A program made the translations under genes and the position numbers. DNA of 64,000 nt, from the NCBI GenBank assembly GCA_003165595.1, contig PLWQ01000009.1, positions 79,516 through 143,515 on the forward strand, written 5' to 3'. This DNA is from Fibrobacterota bacterium. GTDB taxonomy: Bacteria; Fibrobacterota; Chitinivibrionia; Chitinivibrionales; FEN-1185. Under the pieces are notes generated by a model that saw only the letters and a program-made list of their open reading frames with translations, was not told the DNA's origin and ran no database searches. Each line of letters begins with the position of its first letter. The first letter of the stretch is position 1. This document shows, piece by piece, positions 25,480-35,124 of the stretch.

Positions 25480-25932
25480 ATGAAGAAAGAAGTAGTAATA
25501 TTAATCGCCGAAGACGACGACGGCCACGCCACCCTGATAGAAAAGAACCTGAGGCGGGCAGGGTTGCTCAACGAAATAGTGCGGTTCAGGGACGGGCAGG
25601 AATCCCTGGATTTTCTGTTTGAAAAAGGCAACGGGAATAAGCGGGAACGCGGTACGTCGTACCTTCTGCTGCTTGACATCCGCATGCCGAAGGTGGACGG
25701 CGTCGAGGTCCTTCGCAAGATAAAGGCCGATAAGGAGCTTAAGAAACTTCCCGTAATAATGATAACCACCACGGACGATCCGCGCGAGGTGGAATTGTGT
25801 TTTGAACTTGGTTGCTCCAATTACATCGCCAAGCCCATTGAGTACGAAAAATTCATGGAAGCGATTCGACAGCTCGGCTTGTTTCTTCTTGTGGTTGAAG
25901 TGCCGGTGATCGATGGAGGCGGGAAGAAGTAG
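25480..25932 (+). CDS. Rcp1-like single-domain response regulator
   Basis: The 150-aa receiver resembles the Rcp1 subfamily that partners phytochrome-type and multi-PAS kinases. It has the acidic cluster EDDD (11-14), phospho-Asp D66 in LLLLDIRMPKVDG, and K118 (IAKPI), with the usual 15-residue insertion (FLFEKGNGNKRERG) before the phosphorylation strand. It has no output domain. The most likely partner is the membrane multi-PAS kinase just upstream. Confidence 0.9.
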   Translation: MKKEVVILIAEDDDGHATLIEKNLRRAGLLNEIVRFRDGQESLDFLFEKGNGNKRERGTSYLLLLDIRMPKVDGVEVLRKIKADKELKKLPVIMITTTDDPREVELCFELGCSNYIAKPIEYEKFMEAIRQLGLFLLVVEVPVIDGGGKK

Positions 25933-25940
25933 GGGAGTTC

Positions 25941-26040
25941 CCACCTCACCCCAACTCCCCTGCCCCTCTTCCCCTCTCCTTGCCAAGGAGAGGGGAAGAG
26001 GGGTGCCCGAAGGGCGGGGTGATGGGGTGAGGTGGGTGAG
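25941..26040. repeat. Long hairpin with 20-bp perfect stem
   Basis: CCCCTCTTCCCCTCTCCTTG (25963-25982) pairs perfectly with 25984-26003 around a single base. Outer arms CCACCTCACCCC (25941-25952) and GGGGTGAGGTGG (26023-26034) also pair. It is the largest copy of the CCCTCTCC palindrome family in the window and fills the gap between two signalling genes. Confidence 0.75.
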
Positions 26041-26080
26041 GTCGGAAGGAAGAAAGTAAATCAAACAGAAGGTTCTTACT

Positions 26081-28801
26081 ATGGACAACATCGAAACAAA
26101 CACGGCCACCACAATCCTTCTTGTGGAAGACGACCAGCTTCTCAACAAATCGATCCAGATGCTTCTGCGGCGCGAGGGGTTTACCATCGAAGGGTTCCTT
26201 AACGGCGCAAAAGCGCTTGAAAGAATGGCGGCCTCTTCGGAGAACGTTTTACTCCTCCTCGATTATTCCCTGCCCGACATGACCGCCAAGGAGGTCATTG
26301 CCGCAATGCGTGAGCGAGGCCTTGATATCCCGTTTGTCATTGTCACCGGCCACGGCGACGAACTGCTTGCCGTTGAAATGATGAAGCTCGGCGCACTGGA
26401 CTATATCGTCAAGTCAATCCAGTTTCATGAGGTGGTGCCGGCAAAGATAAGACACGTGATTCAGGAGATCGCAGGCAGGAAAAAACTTGCCGAATCGGAG
26501 GTCGCGGTCAAACAGGCGGCTGTTGAATGGCAAAACACCTTCGATTCGATTACCGACGCGGTTCTGATATTGGACAAAGAACGAAAAATCATGCGATTTA
26601 ACCTGGCGACGCTCGCACTCACCGGCAAATCCGCCGAAGAACTGTTGGGCCGGCACTGCTGCACGGTTATTCACGGATCGCAAGACACCGTGACCGATTG
26701 TCCTATGTCACGCATGGAAAAGTCGTTGTCGAGGGAATCCGGCGAAATGCAATTTGGCGACCGTTTTTTCGGCATTACCGTTGACCCCGTCTTCGATGCT
26801 GAGAAGAGGCTTGCGGGCGCCGTGCATGTTATATCCGATATTACCGCCAAAAAACGCGTCGACGACGCACTGCAGAAGAGCGAAGCGCGGTTTCGCGGAT
26901 TGTTTGAGACCATGACCGAAGGGGTTTCACTGCGCGAATTGGTGTACGATGCCCGGGGGTGCGCTGTGGATTGCCGGGTGCTGGATGTCAACCCCGCGTT
27001 CGTGGCTCATACGGGCATTTCCCGGGAAAAGGCGATAGGCGCCACGTCGAAAGACCTGCACGGCTTGAACGATCCTTGTTTTCTGGAACGATACGACAAG
27101 GCCGTTTCCACGGGCGAGGCGCAACAGTTTGAGAGTTTTTTCGGACCCACGAAAAGACATTTCAGAATAACCGCATTTTCCATGGGGCTGGGCCGGTTTG
27201 CCACGGTGTTCGAAGACATCACCGATCGCAAAATGGCCGAACAGGCGCTTCGGGAAAGCGAAGAGAAATTCCGCAATCTCGCCGACCTTCTGCCGTCGCT
27301 TGTTTATGAAATGGACCTGAACGGGACCATCACCTATGTCAATAAGAACGGTCTCGAAATGTCGGGCTATTCCCGGGAAGACATTGACGGGGGATTTTCG
27401 GCAATCGATTTTATTTCCCCGGAGGACCGGCCGCGGGCGCTGGAAAAGATGAAGAGCCTGCTGACGAACGGCAAAGCGGGTGGACAAAGTGAATACCTGG
27501 CAATCACAAAGGACGGCAGGAAATTTGCCGTTCTTTCCACTTCCACGCCCGTTTTCAAGGATGGCATTCCTGCCGGAGTTCGCGGAATCCTTTTTGACAT
27601 AACGGATCGCAAGCAGGCCGAGGAGAAGCAGAAACACCTCGAAGACCAGCTCCGCCAGTCCCAGAAGCTCGAGGCGATAGGCCAGCTTGCAGGCGGCGTG
27701 GCGCACGATTTTAATAATCTTCTCGGCGGGATCATGGGAAACGCCGAGCTGATTAAAATGCATTCGGGCAAAGATCCCACAATGGACCGGTACGCAGACA
27801 TCATCGTAAGCTCGTCCGTCAAGGCGGCCGACCTAACCAGGCAGCTGCTCACGTTCGCGCGAAAAGCACGGGCCTCATTTGCACAGGTGGACCTGAATGC
27901 GGGTGTAAAGAACATCATTGAATTGCTCACGCACACCGTGGACCGTAAAATAAGAATCGATAACAAATGTGACAAGAATCCTTATATCATTCAAGGCGAT
28001 TCCACTATGATCGAAAACGCCATCCTCAATATTGCGATCAACGCGCGCGATGCAATGCCCCGGGGAGGAACGATTTCCTTTTCCATTGCCAAGGCGATAT
28101 TGACAAAGGCTAGCATGCCTTCGGGGAGCGAAGACTGCGTACCGGGAGCGTATGTAGGCGTCGCAATATCGGACACCGGTACCGGTATCGACAAAGAAAC
28201 GCAAAAACGGATGTTCGAGCCCTTTTTTACCACCAAGGAGCTCGGCAAAGGCACGGGACTCGGGCTTGCCGCGGTGTACGGTTGCGTTCGTCAGCACAAC
28301 GGGTATATCACCGTGGACAGCAAAATGGGCGTAGGGACTACATTCACCATCTATTTACCGGAAACAGCGGTGGTTTCTGCGAAAGAAGAATCTGCCACAA
28401 CCGCTTGCGTCACGGGACATGGCAGGGTGTTGGTTGTCGACGATGAAAAAGTTGTCGGTGAAACTGTTTGTGAAATCCTTAGAGGCCTCGGATACTCTCC
28501 GGAAGTTTTTGATGATCCAGTGGCTGCCTTGGATTTTTTCAAGGAGAACTACAAAACCGTCGATGCCGTCATGCTCGACATCATCATGCCCAAAATGAAC
28601 GGGCTCGACCTGTTCCGCGCGCTCAAGAAACTCGATCCGGAAGTAAGAGTGATCGTCTCCTCCGGATACAGCGATAATGATCAGGAAAAGCGGATCATGC
28701 AGGAAGGCGCGAAGGAATTCGTGCAGAAGCCGTACCGGGCGTCGGAGTTGTCAAGGGTGATGGCAGGGGTGATTTTGTGCGACACGAAAACTCCTCTTTA
28801 A
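26081..28801 (+). CDS. Hybrid histidine kinase (receiver-PAS3-kinase-receiver)
   Basis: This is a soluble 906-aa hybrid kinase. It has an N-terminal receiver (phospho-Asp D61 in LLLLDYSLPDM; the usual Lys-Pro is Lys-Ser, IVKSIQ), three PAS domains (about 150-268, 275-395, 400-520), phosphoacceptor H542 in GGVAHDFNNLLGG, a GHKL ATPase (NAILNIAINARDAM, DTGTGI, GTGLGLAAVYG) and a C-terminal receiver (phospho-Asp D833 in VMLDIIMPKMNG). The HDFNNLL form of the His motif is typical of kinases that end in a receiver. It needs an external phosphotransfer partner, not seen nearby. Confidence 0.92.
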   Translation: MDNIETNTATTILLVEDDQLLNKSIQMLLRREGFTIEGFLNGAKALERMAASSENVLLLLDYSLPDMTAKEVIAAMRERGLDIPFVIVTGHGDELLAVEMMKLGALDYIVKSIQFHEVVPAKIRHVIQEIAGRKKLAESEVAVKQAAVEWQNTFDSITDAVLILDKERKIMRFNLATLALTGKSAEELLGRHCCTVIHGSQDTVTDCPMSRMEKSLSRESGEMQFGDRFFGITVDPVFDAEKRLAGAVHVISDITAKKRVDDALQKSEARFRGLFETMTEGVSLRELVYDARGCAVDCRVLDVNPAFVAHTGISREKAIGATSKDLHGLNDPCFLERYDKAVSTGEAQQFESFFGPTKRHFRITAFSMGLGRFATVFEDITDRKMAEQALRESEEKFRNLADLLPSLVYEMDLNGTITYVNKNGLEMSGYSREDIDGGFSAIDFISPEDRPRALEKMKSLLTNGKAGGQSEYLAITKDGRKFAVLSTSTPVFKDGIPAGVRGILFDITDRKQAEEKQKHLEDQLRQSQKLEAIGQLAGGVAHDFNNLLGGIMGNAELIKMHSGKDPTMDRYADIIVSSSVKAADLTRQLLTFARKARASFAQVDLNAGVKNIIELLTHTVDRKIRIDNKCDKNPYIIQGDSTMIENAILNIAINARDAMPRGGTISFSIAKAILTKASMPSGSEDCVPGAYVGVAISDTGTGIDKETQKRMFEPFFTTKELGKGTGLGLAAVYGCVRQHNGYITVDSKMGVGTTFTIYLPETAVVSAKEESATTACVTGHGRVLVVDDEKVVGETVCEILRGLGYSPEVFDDPVAALDFFKENYKTVDAVMLDIIMPKMNGLDLFRALKKLDPEVRVIVSSGYSDNDQEKRIMQEGAKEFVQKPYRASELSRVMAGVILCDTKTPL

Positions 28802-28823
28802 ACGTCTTTGTAAAGGATACCGT

Positions 28824-29855
28824 ATGAAACAATCGATACTGCTCGTTGGTGAACAGCAAAAAGGCCGTGAAGAGATTGCGGCAACACTTCGCAATGCCGG
28901 GTTTACGGTGCTTGAGGCATCCGATAGTACCGAGGCGCTGTTGCAAATCAAGCAGCGTGGCGTGGCGGTCCTCATCACCGACCTTGTATTACCCTCCGGC
29001 AAAAACGGAATAGAACTCATACTCGAAGCGCATCTTTCCCTGCCGGACATGGAGGCTATTGCCATGTCCCGGTACGGAAGCGAAGCTACCAAAGACAAGC
29101 TTTCGCGAATCGGCGCTTTCGGCTATTTGGAAAAACCGGTACATGCCACCATACTGCTCGACATGGTGCGCGCAGCCATTAAAAGCCGGCGCAAGGCCCG
29201 CATCGGTTTCGGTGAGGCCGAACCGCGGCTCGGTTTCAACCACGAGCGGATTCTTATCGTGGATGACGACCCGACGATTCAGGAGGCGCTCTCGGAATTT
29301 CTTCTGCAAAAGGGATACAGGGTAACCCTGGCCGGTAACGGACTCCTGGCATATGAGAAGATCCTTGTCAACGACTACGATTGCATTATTCTGGATGTCA
29401 ACATGCCCGAGATGGACGGGGCCCAAACCGTTGCCGCAATCCGCAGGACCGATCCCTATACATACATTCTTCTCGTGAGCGGAGATCCGGAATCGGAGAA
29501 GACAAAAGAAGCAATGGCCCTCAAGGCCAGCACGTTCATGCCCAAGCCCCTGCACTTCGAAAAACTACTGGCATGCATCAAGGAAGTTGATTTTGTGAAA
29601 ATAGCCGAGTCGAAACGTATGCTTTTTCAAGAGGAAAAGGCAAATGTCCTTCGCAGCGTATCATGGCTCGGGCGAGCGTTCAATCCTTATCGCGCGAAGA
29701 GAATCAAACGAACCATACCCTATGCCGCGGCGGTTGTCGTCATCGGCATGGCGCTGTGGGTCATCAGCGCGCTTTTTCAGGTCCGCATGTTCAAAATGCT
29801 CGAAGACAGCGATTTGTTTCACCACTTTGACAAGATGATTGAATCGGTACAATAG
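28824..29855 (+). CDS. Double receiver with C-terminal membrane anchor
   Basis: The 343-aa protein has two receivers. The first (1-120) has lost the acidic pocket (VGEQQ) but keeps D53 and K104. The second (140-255) is canonical: DDD 147-149, D191 in IILDVNMPEMDG, K241. A basic segment (RAKRIKR) leads into a single membrane helix (about 300-321), followed by a 22-residue tail predicted outside the cytoplasm. Receivers tethered by a C-terminal helix are uncommon. It starts 22 bp after the hybrid kinase and ends 17 bp before an exported protein, suggesting a membrane-side output complex. Confidence 0.8.
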   Translation: MKQSILLVGEQQKGREEIAATLRNAGFTVLEASDSTEALLQIKQRGVAVLITDLVLPSGKNGIELILEAHLSLPDMEAIAMSRYGSEATKDKLSRIGAFGYLEKPVHATILLDMVRAAIKSRRKARIGFGEAEPRLGFNHERILIVDDDPTIQEALSEFLLQKGYRVTLAGNGLLAYEKILVNDYDCIILDVNMPEMDGAQTVAAIRRTDPYTYILLVSGDPESEKTKEAMALKASTFMPKPLHFEKLLACIKEVDFVKIAESKRMLFQEEKANVLRSVSWLGRAFNPYRAKRIKRTIPYAAAVVVIGMALWVISALFQVRMFKMLEDSDLFHHFDKMIESVQ

Positions 29856-29872
29856 CACATTGGAGGATCGCA

Positions 29873-30601
29873 ATGCGTTTGGCATTCAAACTAGCAATAG
29901 TCGCATTCATATTGTCGGGATGGAGTGCGCTCCAGGCACAGGAAAAACAGCCTCATGGTTTTCTGAACATCCCCTTCGGGGCAACCAGGGAAACATTGCT
30001 GGCGGGACTAACATCCTCCTACGATCTGAAACCAACCGTCCTGTCGGCATGGCCGATGTGCGGAAGCGGCATGTTCCTGCTCTGGACATCCGACAATACC
30101 TACACCCTGGAACACTTCGCGCTCGACGAGCGCCGTTTTACCGTTCTGTTTTATCTTAACAGCGACGGCAAATTCTACGGCTTCCGCATGAAAGAAGAGG
30201 AAGATAACCGTTCCCGGATACGGAACGCAGCCCCTCCGCATCTGGAGAAAATGTGCACATCGGAGCTGACCGGCACCCAAGCGCAGGATTTGCTGGAAGA
30301 TGCATTGTTTTTGAAAAAGGTCTTTGAGGATAAGTATGGCAGTCCTACCAGAGTGCTGCAATGCAGCGCCGAAGACATCTGCCGGGATGCGGATAGAATA
30401 TTCTGGATCCAGAACACCAACCGCTATCTGGCAGCCGTTGGCACGATCACTACCGTGTTTGTCGGTTACAAGGAGAAATTTGCCAACCTGCATTGCCCCG
30501 TTGCCGTCGTGTATGACAAAGAATTGAGGCCTGCGGTAGAGAGTAAGCCCCCTTTGATTGAAGAACCCAAGAGTATTAAAAAAGCCGCGGGATCGTTCTG
30601 A
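29873..30601 (+). CDS. Exported protein of unknown function
   Basis: The 242-aa product begins with a clear signal peptide (KLAIVAFILSGWSALQAQ, AxA-type cleavage near residue 22, no lipobox). The mature part is soluble and has six cysteines (PMCGSG, MCTSEL, LQCSAEDIC, LHCPV), which could form disulfides in the periplasm. I do not recognise the family. It is the last gene of the signalling operon, directly after the membrane-anchored double receiver, and could be its periplasmic partner. Confidence 0.65.
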   Translation: MRLAFKLAIVAFILSGWSALQAQEKQPHGFLNIPFGATRETLLAGLTSSYDLKPTVLSAWPMCGSGMFLLWTSDNTYTLEHFALDERRFTVLFYLNSDGKFYGFRMKEEEDNRSRIRNAAPPHLEKMCTSELTGTQAQDLLEDALFLKKVFEDKYGSPTRVLQCSAEDICRDADRIFWIQNTNRYLAAVGTITTVFVGYKEKFANLHCPVAVVYDKELRPAVESKPPLIEEPKSIKKAAGSF

Positions 30602-30908
30602 TTCGTTTTTCAGCCCTTCTTTATATTTTCTTTATACATTTGGCCCGCCTTTTTAGAACTTCCCAATACAATATTCCGTAATTTTGATAAACAGGAGGGC
30701 AGAATGATCGGACGTGGACCAGTATATCGGATTGAATCCCAAAGCGAGCATTCCCCGAAGGTTCGCTGTCGCGTCTACTCCTGTAGCGCTGTATGCCGTC
30801 GAAGTCGTGGCGCCACGTCGCTACGCTCCTCGCAATGACATTTCGGCAATTTTTCGAGGTGCCCCTGAGTGTGCAAAACTGTTGCTGTCTTGAGAAGGAG
30901 GGTTGTCC
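30602..30908. other. Gap before kdp holding a dispersed repeat
   Basis: No gene is seen in these 307 bp. Positions 30775-30840 carry CTACTCCTGTAGCGCTGTAT and a GCTCCTCGCAATGACA end. Both motifs recur inside the MITE-like element at 37138-37401. An A/T-rich stretch at 30605-30690 may hold the kdp promoter, but no convincing -35/-10 pair was found. Confidence 0.5.
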
Positions 30909-31004
30909 ATGACCTTGATAATGTGGCTGATAGGAATGTTCACTGCCGGATTGGTGTCGATGGGGTTGTGTATTGCGTTTGTCAAAGCTTGCGAAAAGAT
31001 ATAA
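30909..31004 (+). CDS. 31-aa membrane microprotein upstream of kdpF
   Basis: A 31-residue reading frame (MTLIMWLIGMFTAGLVSM then GLCIAFVKACEKI) forms one membrane helix with a basic C-terminus. AAGGAGG lies 7 bases before the ATG, the best ribosome site in this region, so it is very likely translated. It ends 10 bp before kdpF. It is probably an accessory small subunit or regulator of the Kdp complex; no named family is claimed. Confidence 0.65.
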   Translation: MTLIMWLIGMFTAGLVSMGLCIAFVKACEKI

Positions 31005-31014
31005 GGCGGTAACC

Positions 31015-31095
31015 ATGATTTACCTTGCGGCAGGTATCGCGCTCTTTTTACTTGTTTACCTTTTTGTCGCGCTTATCAGGCCCGAATGGTTCTAA
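31015..31095 (+). CDS. kdpF: KdpF, small Kdp subunit
   Basis: The 26-aa product MIYLAAGIALFLLVYLFVAL followed by IRPEWF has one membrane helix and the characteristic ending (ALxxPExF) of KdpF, which stabilises the KdpFABC complex. It is preceded by GGCGG and followed by kdpA 16 bp downstream, the expected order. Confidence 0.88.
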   Translation: MIYLAAGIALFLLVYLFVALIRPEWF

Positions 31096-31111
31096 CACAA
31101 GTGAGGCTTGC

Positions 31112-32935
31112 ATGAAACTCTGGATTATCCCGATAGGTCTTCTTCTGGCGGCAACGCTATGCGCAATTCCGTTGAGCAGGTATTTCGCCTGGATCATGGA
31201 TGGCAAGTTCCGACCGCCCCGGTGGCTGCGTTTCTTCGAAAAGGCTCTTGACACCGGAGAGCAAACCTGGAAAAGTTACGCGGTGTCGCTTATCGTGTTC
31301 AACGCCGGGCTTTTCGTGACGGGGTTCGTCGTGTTGGCATTGCAGCCATGGATGCCGATGAACCAGGACCATAAGGGAATGCTCGCTCCGACCACGATTT
31401 TCAACAGCGTTGTTTCCTTTATGACAAACACGAATCTTCAGCATTACGCCGGTGACGTGAACTTGTCGAATTTCAGCCAGATTTTTTTCTGCATTCTCAA
31501 CATGTTTTTGTCGGCCTCGGTCGGGTTTTGCGCTCTTGTCGCCATCATCCGCGCCTTTCGGGGACAAAAAACCGTGGGCAATTTCTTCGTGGACATGTGG
31601 CGGGTGTTCGTGTACCTGTTCCTGCCGGCGTCGATCCTCTTTGCCGTTTTTTTCATTTCACAGGGTTCTCCGATGAGTTTCCAGAGCTCGTTCCAGGTTA
31701 CCACCCTTGAGCCCGGATCGATGGGAACAAACGACAAAGGAGAACCCGCCAGGCAAACCATCGTAACCGGTCCCGTGGCGGCCCTTGAATCCATCAAGAT
31801 GCTCGGTACCAACGGCGGAGGGTTTTTCGGGATGAATGCCTCTCATCCGTACGAAAATCCGACAGCGGCCTCGAACTTCTTCAATACCCTTGCCATGATG
31901 CTGTTTCCTTTTGCGCTTGTCCTGATGTACGGACGGATGCTTGGGAAAATGCGGCACTCATGGGTGATTTTCTCCGTGATGCTGCTCATGATGGCCGGCA
32001 CCATTATCTGGTCTGTGTACTTTGACACCATGAAGCCGAATCCGGCATTTACGTCTCGTGCGGCCTCAAGAACATACGACATTCCCGACAAGACCGCGCC
32101 CGGTGGAAAAATCGACGTGTGCAAGCCGCGTGTGGCGGGTTTGCCGGTGGACCAGCATCTGGGAAATCTTGAAGGTAAGGAATTGCGTTTCGGCACATCG
32201 GCCGGAGCCACCTATGCCGCGGTCACCACCGACGTCACGTGCGGTTCGGTCAATGCCGAAGCGGACGCGCTCAATCCGCTTGCCGCGCTGGCGCCGCTCA
32301 CCGGGATGTGGCTCAACTGCATTTTCGGCGGCAAGGGCGTGGGACTCATGAATTTCCTCATGTTCCTGATTCTCGGGATTTTCCTTGCCGGACAAATGGT
32401 GGGCCGCACACCGGAATACCTGGGAAAAAAGATAGGGGGCCGCGAGGTAAAGCTTGTGGTGATCGCCTTGCTCATGCACCCGATTATGATCCTGCTTCCC
32501 GTTGGGCTTTTCGCGGCAACGCCATGGGGAATGAAGGCGGAAAGCAATCCGGGGCCGCACGGTTTTACGCAAATCACCTATCAGTTTTCGTCCGCCTCCG
32601 CAAACAACGGCTCAGCATTCGACGGGCTCGGCGTGAGCTACGGTTTTAACGACAATCCGAACCCCGCGCCCGAGGCGCGCGCATGGGACATCGCAACCGG
32701 CCTGGTCATGCTTTTTGGCCGATATCTTCCCATCATCGCCATGATCGCCATGGCCGGGTTTCTGGGAGAGAAGAAATCGGCTCCCTTTGGACTTGGAACG
32801 CTGCGCGACGATACGGTCACCTTCGGGTTCTTGCTTTTAGGCACTGTGGTAGTCGTGGGCGCTTTGCTGTTTCTGCCCCTCGCGGCGCTCGGCCCTATCG
32901 CCGAACAATTGGGCCCGATACCCTTCGGAGGTTGA
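31112..32935 (+). CDS. kdpA: KdpA, potassium-binding channel-like subunit
   Basis: The 607-aa membrane protein is the selectivity-filter subunit of the KdpFABC potassium ATPase. The four pore regions are visible: SFMTNTNLQHYAGD, MLGTNGGGFFGMNASHPYEN, PLTGMWLNCIFGGKGVG and SSASANNGSAFDGLG. It is about 50 residues longer than the Escherichia coli protein, mainly from a loop near residues 310-395. The ATG at 31112 is chosen because the first membrane helix (KLWIIPIGLLLAATLCAI) starts there and GAGG precedes it. Confidence 0.95.
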   Translation: MKLWIIPIGLLLAATLCAIPLSRYFAWIMDGKFRPPRWLRFFEKALDTGEQTWKSYAVSLIVFNAGLFVTGFVVLALQPWMPMNQDHKGMLAPTTIFNSVVSFMTNTNLQHYAGDVNLSNFSQIFFCILNMFLSASVGFCALVAIIRAFRGQKTVGNFFVDMWRVFVYLFLPASILFAVFFISQGSPMSFQSSFQVTTLEPGSMGTNDKGEPARQTIVTGPVAALESIKMLGTNGGGFFGMNASHPYENPTAASNFFNTLAMMLFPFALVLMYGRMLGKMRHSWVIFSVMLLMMAGTIIWSVYFDTMKPNPAFTSRAASRTYDIPDKTAPGGKIDVCKPRVAGLPVDQHLGNLEGKELRFGTSAGATYAAVTTDVTCGSVNAEADALNPLAALAPLTGMWLNCIFGGKGVGLMNFLMFLILGIFLAGQMVGRTPEYLGKKIGGREVKLVVIALLMHPIMILLPVGLFAATPWGMKAESNPGPHGFTQITYQFSSASANNGSAFDGLGVSYGFNDNPNPAPEARAWDIATGLVMLFGRYLPIIAMIAMAGFLGEKKSAPFGLGTLRDDTVTFGFLLLGTVVVVGALLFLPLAALGPIAEQLGPIPFGG

Positions 32936-32968
32936 CGAAAACCTGTTCTTAGTTGCAAAGGACCATGT

Positions 32969-35113
32969 ATGAATATGACTGCGCATATTTCCGATCCACC
33001 CCTCAAAGTCCATTCGGCGCGCAAGAAGATGCGGCGCAAACCGATTTTTTCCATGGATGTGGTGGCTCCCGCCCTCAAAGACGCATTCGTCATGCTCCGT
33101 CCGGACGTCCAGTGGAAAAACCCGGTGATGTTCGTGGTTGAAGTGGGCGCGGTTCTTACGCTGGTGTATATCGTGATGGCGCTCCTGGGCAAGAGTGAGA
33201 GCCAGGTCCCCATTTCCTACTTTGTGTCGCTGGATGCATGGCTGTTCGTGACGGTGCTGTTTGCAAATTTCGCAACCGCGATTGCCGAGGCGCGCGGCAA
33301 GGCCCAGGCGGAGAGCTTGCGACGCACCCGCCGCGACACCGTTGCGCACCGCAGGCTCGCCGGCGGCGCAACGGAGGAAGTCTCTTCTACGGCGTTACGG
33401 GCGGGAGACGAGGTGGTCGTCGATGCGGGCCAGATCATTCCCGGCGACGGGGAAATAGTGAGCGGCATCGCGTCGATAGACGAATCCGCCATCACCGGGG
33501 AATCCGCGCCGGTGATCCGGGAATCCGGCGGCGACAGGTCGGGCGTTGTGGGGGGAACGCTGGTGATTTCGGACAGCATAGTCGTGCGGATCACGGGCGC
33601 CAGCGGCGAGTCGTTTCTCGATAAGATGATTGGGCTTGTGGAAGGCGCGATACGCCAGCGTACACCCAACGAGCTCGCCCTGACGCTGGTACTGTCCGCG
33701 CTCACGCTCATTTTTTTGATTGTCGTGATTCCGCTCGTGCCCATGGCCGCCAATGCGGAGCAGTACATGACCGCTTATCTGGGGCTGGACAAGCCGCTCA
33801 AAAGTTTGGGAACCGACGTCCCGACCCTCATCGCACTCCTGGTGTGCCTCATTCCCACCACAATCGGGGCGCTGCTTGCCGCAATCGGTATTGCGGGAAT
33901 GGAACGGGCTTTGCGAAACAACATTATCGCAAAAAGCGGAAAAGCCGTCGAAACCGCCGGGGATATCGACGTCGTCCTCTTTGACAAAACAGGAACAATT
34001 ACCGTGGGAAACCGGCAGGCAACCGAGTTCCTTCCCATGGCGGGATATTCGGCGGAAGAGGTTTCCAGGCTTTCGGCCGTGGCATCGTTTGCCGACGAAA
34101 CCCCGGAAGGAAAAAGTATTGTGAAGGCATATGAGGCCAAAGGCAACGGTTCCGCCGCGCTTCCGGCCGGCGCGCGGTTTGTGGCTTTTTCCGCGCAAAC
34201 GCGCATGAGCGGGGTAGACCTGCCGGACGGACAGAGGATCAGAAAAGGCGCGTCGGACGCAATTGCCTCCTTTGTCAAGTCGTTGGGAGGCGCCGTGCCC
34301 GACGCGCTGCGGTCGGTTGTTGAGCGTGTGGCGTCCAAGGGCGCCACCCCGCTTGTAGTGGCAAACAACGGCACGGTAGCAGGAGTAATCGTTTTGTCCG
34401 ATATTCTAAAACCCGGCATGAAGGAACGCTTCGACAACCTCCGGAAAATGGGGCTTCGCACGGTTATGATTACCGGCGACAATCCGCTTACCGCAGCTAC
34501 CATTGCGGCGCAGGCGGGAATGGATGATTTTCTTGCCCAGGCAACGCCTGAGGCAAAGCTCGATTATATCCGCAAGGAGCAGGCCGAGGGGAAGCTTGTT
34601 GCCATGATGGGCGACGGCACCAACGACGCGCCGGCGCTGGCGCAGGCCGATGTCGCCCTTGCCATGAATGCAGGCACGCAGGCGGCGAAAGAAGCGTCGA
34701 ACATGGTGGACCTCGATAGCGATCCCACCAAACTGATCGAAGTTGTCGAAATCGGTAAACAACTGCTCATGACGCGCGGGGCATTGACCACATTCTCTAT
34801 TGCCAACGACATAGCAAAGTACTTTGCGATTATTCCGGCGCTCTTCGCGGGCACGCTGCCGTGGCTCAAAGGAATCGACGTTATGCACCTTCATTCGCCC
34901 ACGTCAGCGATTCTTTCGGCGATTATCTTCAACGCGCTCATCATTCCGGCGCTTATTCCGGTTGCGCTCAAGGGCGTCAAGTACCGGTCGCTTGGCGCGG
35001 ACGCTTTATTGCGGAGAAATCTGCTTGTGTGGGGGGTGGGCGGGGTTGTTGTCCCGTTCATAGGGATCAAACTGATCGATATGGTGATGACCGGGTTGCA
35101 TCTGATTGCCTAG
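32969..35113 (+). CDS. kdpB: KdpB, P-type ATPase subunit
   Basis: The 714-aa catalytic subunit of the Kdp pump hydrolyses ATP through an aspartyl-phosphate. Motifs are TGESAPV (actuator), [10 protein letters not shown] with D339 as phosphorylated Asp, [10 protein letters not shown], and [17 protein letters not shown]-terminal membrane helices follow ([16 protein letters not shown]). The Ser of TGESAPV, the inhibitory phosphorylation site known in E. coli, is present. It lies 33 bp after kdpA. A structured repeat separates it from kdpC. Confidence 0.96.
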   Translation: MNMTAHISDPPLKVHSARKKMRRKPIFSMDVVAPALKDAFVMLRPDVQWKNPVMFVVEVGAVLTLVYIVMALLGKSESQVPISYFVSLDAWLFVTVLFANFATAIAEARGKAQAESLRRTRRDTVAHRRLAGGATEEVSSTALRAGDEVVVDAGQIIPGDGEIVSGIASIDESAITGESAPVIRESGGDRSGVVGGTLVISDSIVVRITGASGESFLDKMIGLVEGAIRQRTPNELALTLVLSALTLIFLIVVIPLVPMAANAEQYMTAYLGLDKPLKSLGTDVPTLIALLVCLIPTTIGALLAAIGIAGMERALRNNIIAKSGKAVETAGDIDVVLFDKTGTITVGNRQATEFLPMAGYSAEEVSRLSAVASFADETPEGKSIVKAYEAKGNGSAALPAGARFVAFSAQTRMSGVDLPDGQRIRKGASDAIASFVKSLGGAVPDALRSVVERVASKGATPLVVANNGTVAGVIVLSDILKPGMKERFDNLRKMGLRTVMITGDNPLTAATIAAQAGMDDFLAQATPEAKLDYIRKEQAEGKLVAMMGDGTNDAPALAQADVALAMNAGTQAAKEASNMVDLDSDPTKLIEVVEIGKQLLMTRGALTTFSIANDIAKYFAIIPALFAGTLPWLKGIDVMHLHSPTSAILSAIIFNALIIPALIPVALKGVKYRSLGADALLRRNLLVWGVGGVVVPFIGIKLIDMVMTGLHLIA

Positions 35114-35124
35114 AGGCCAGTTGA

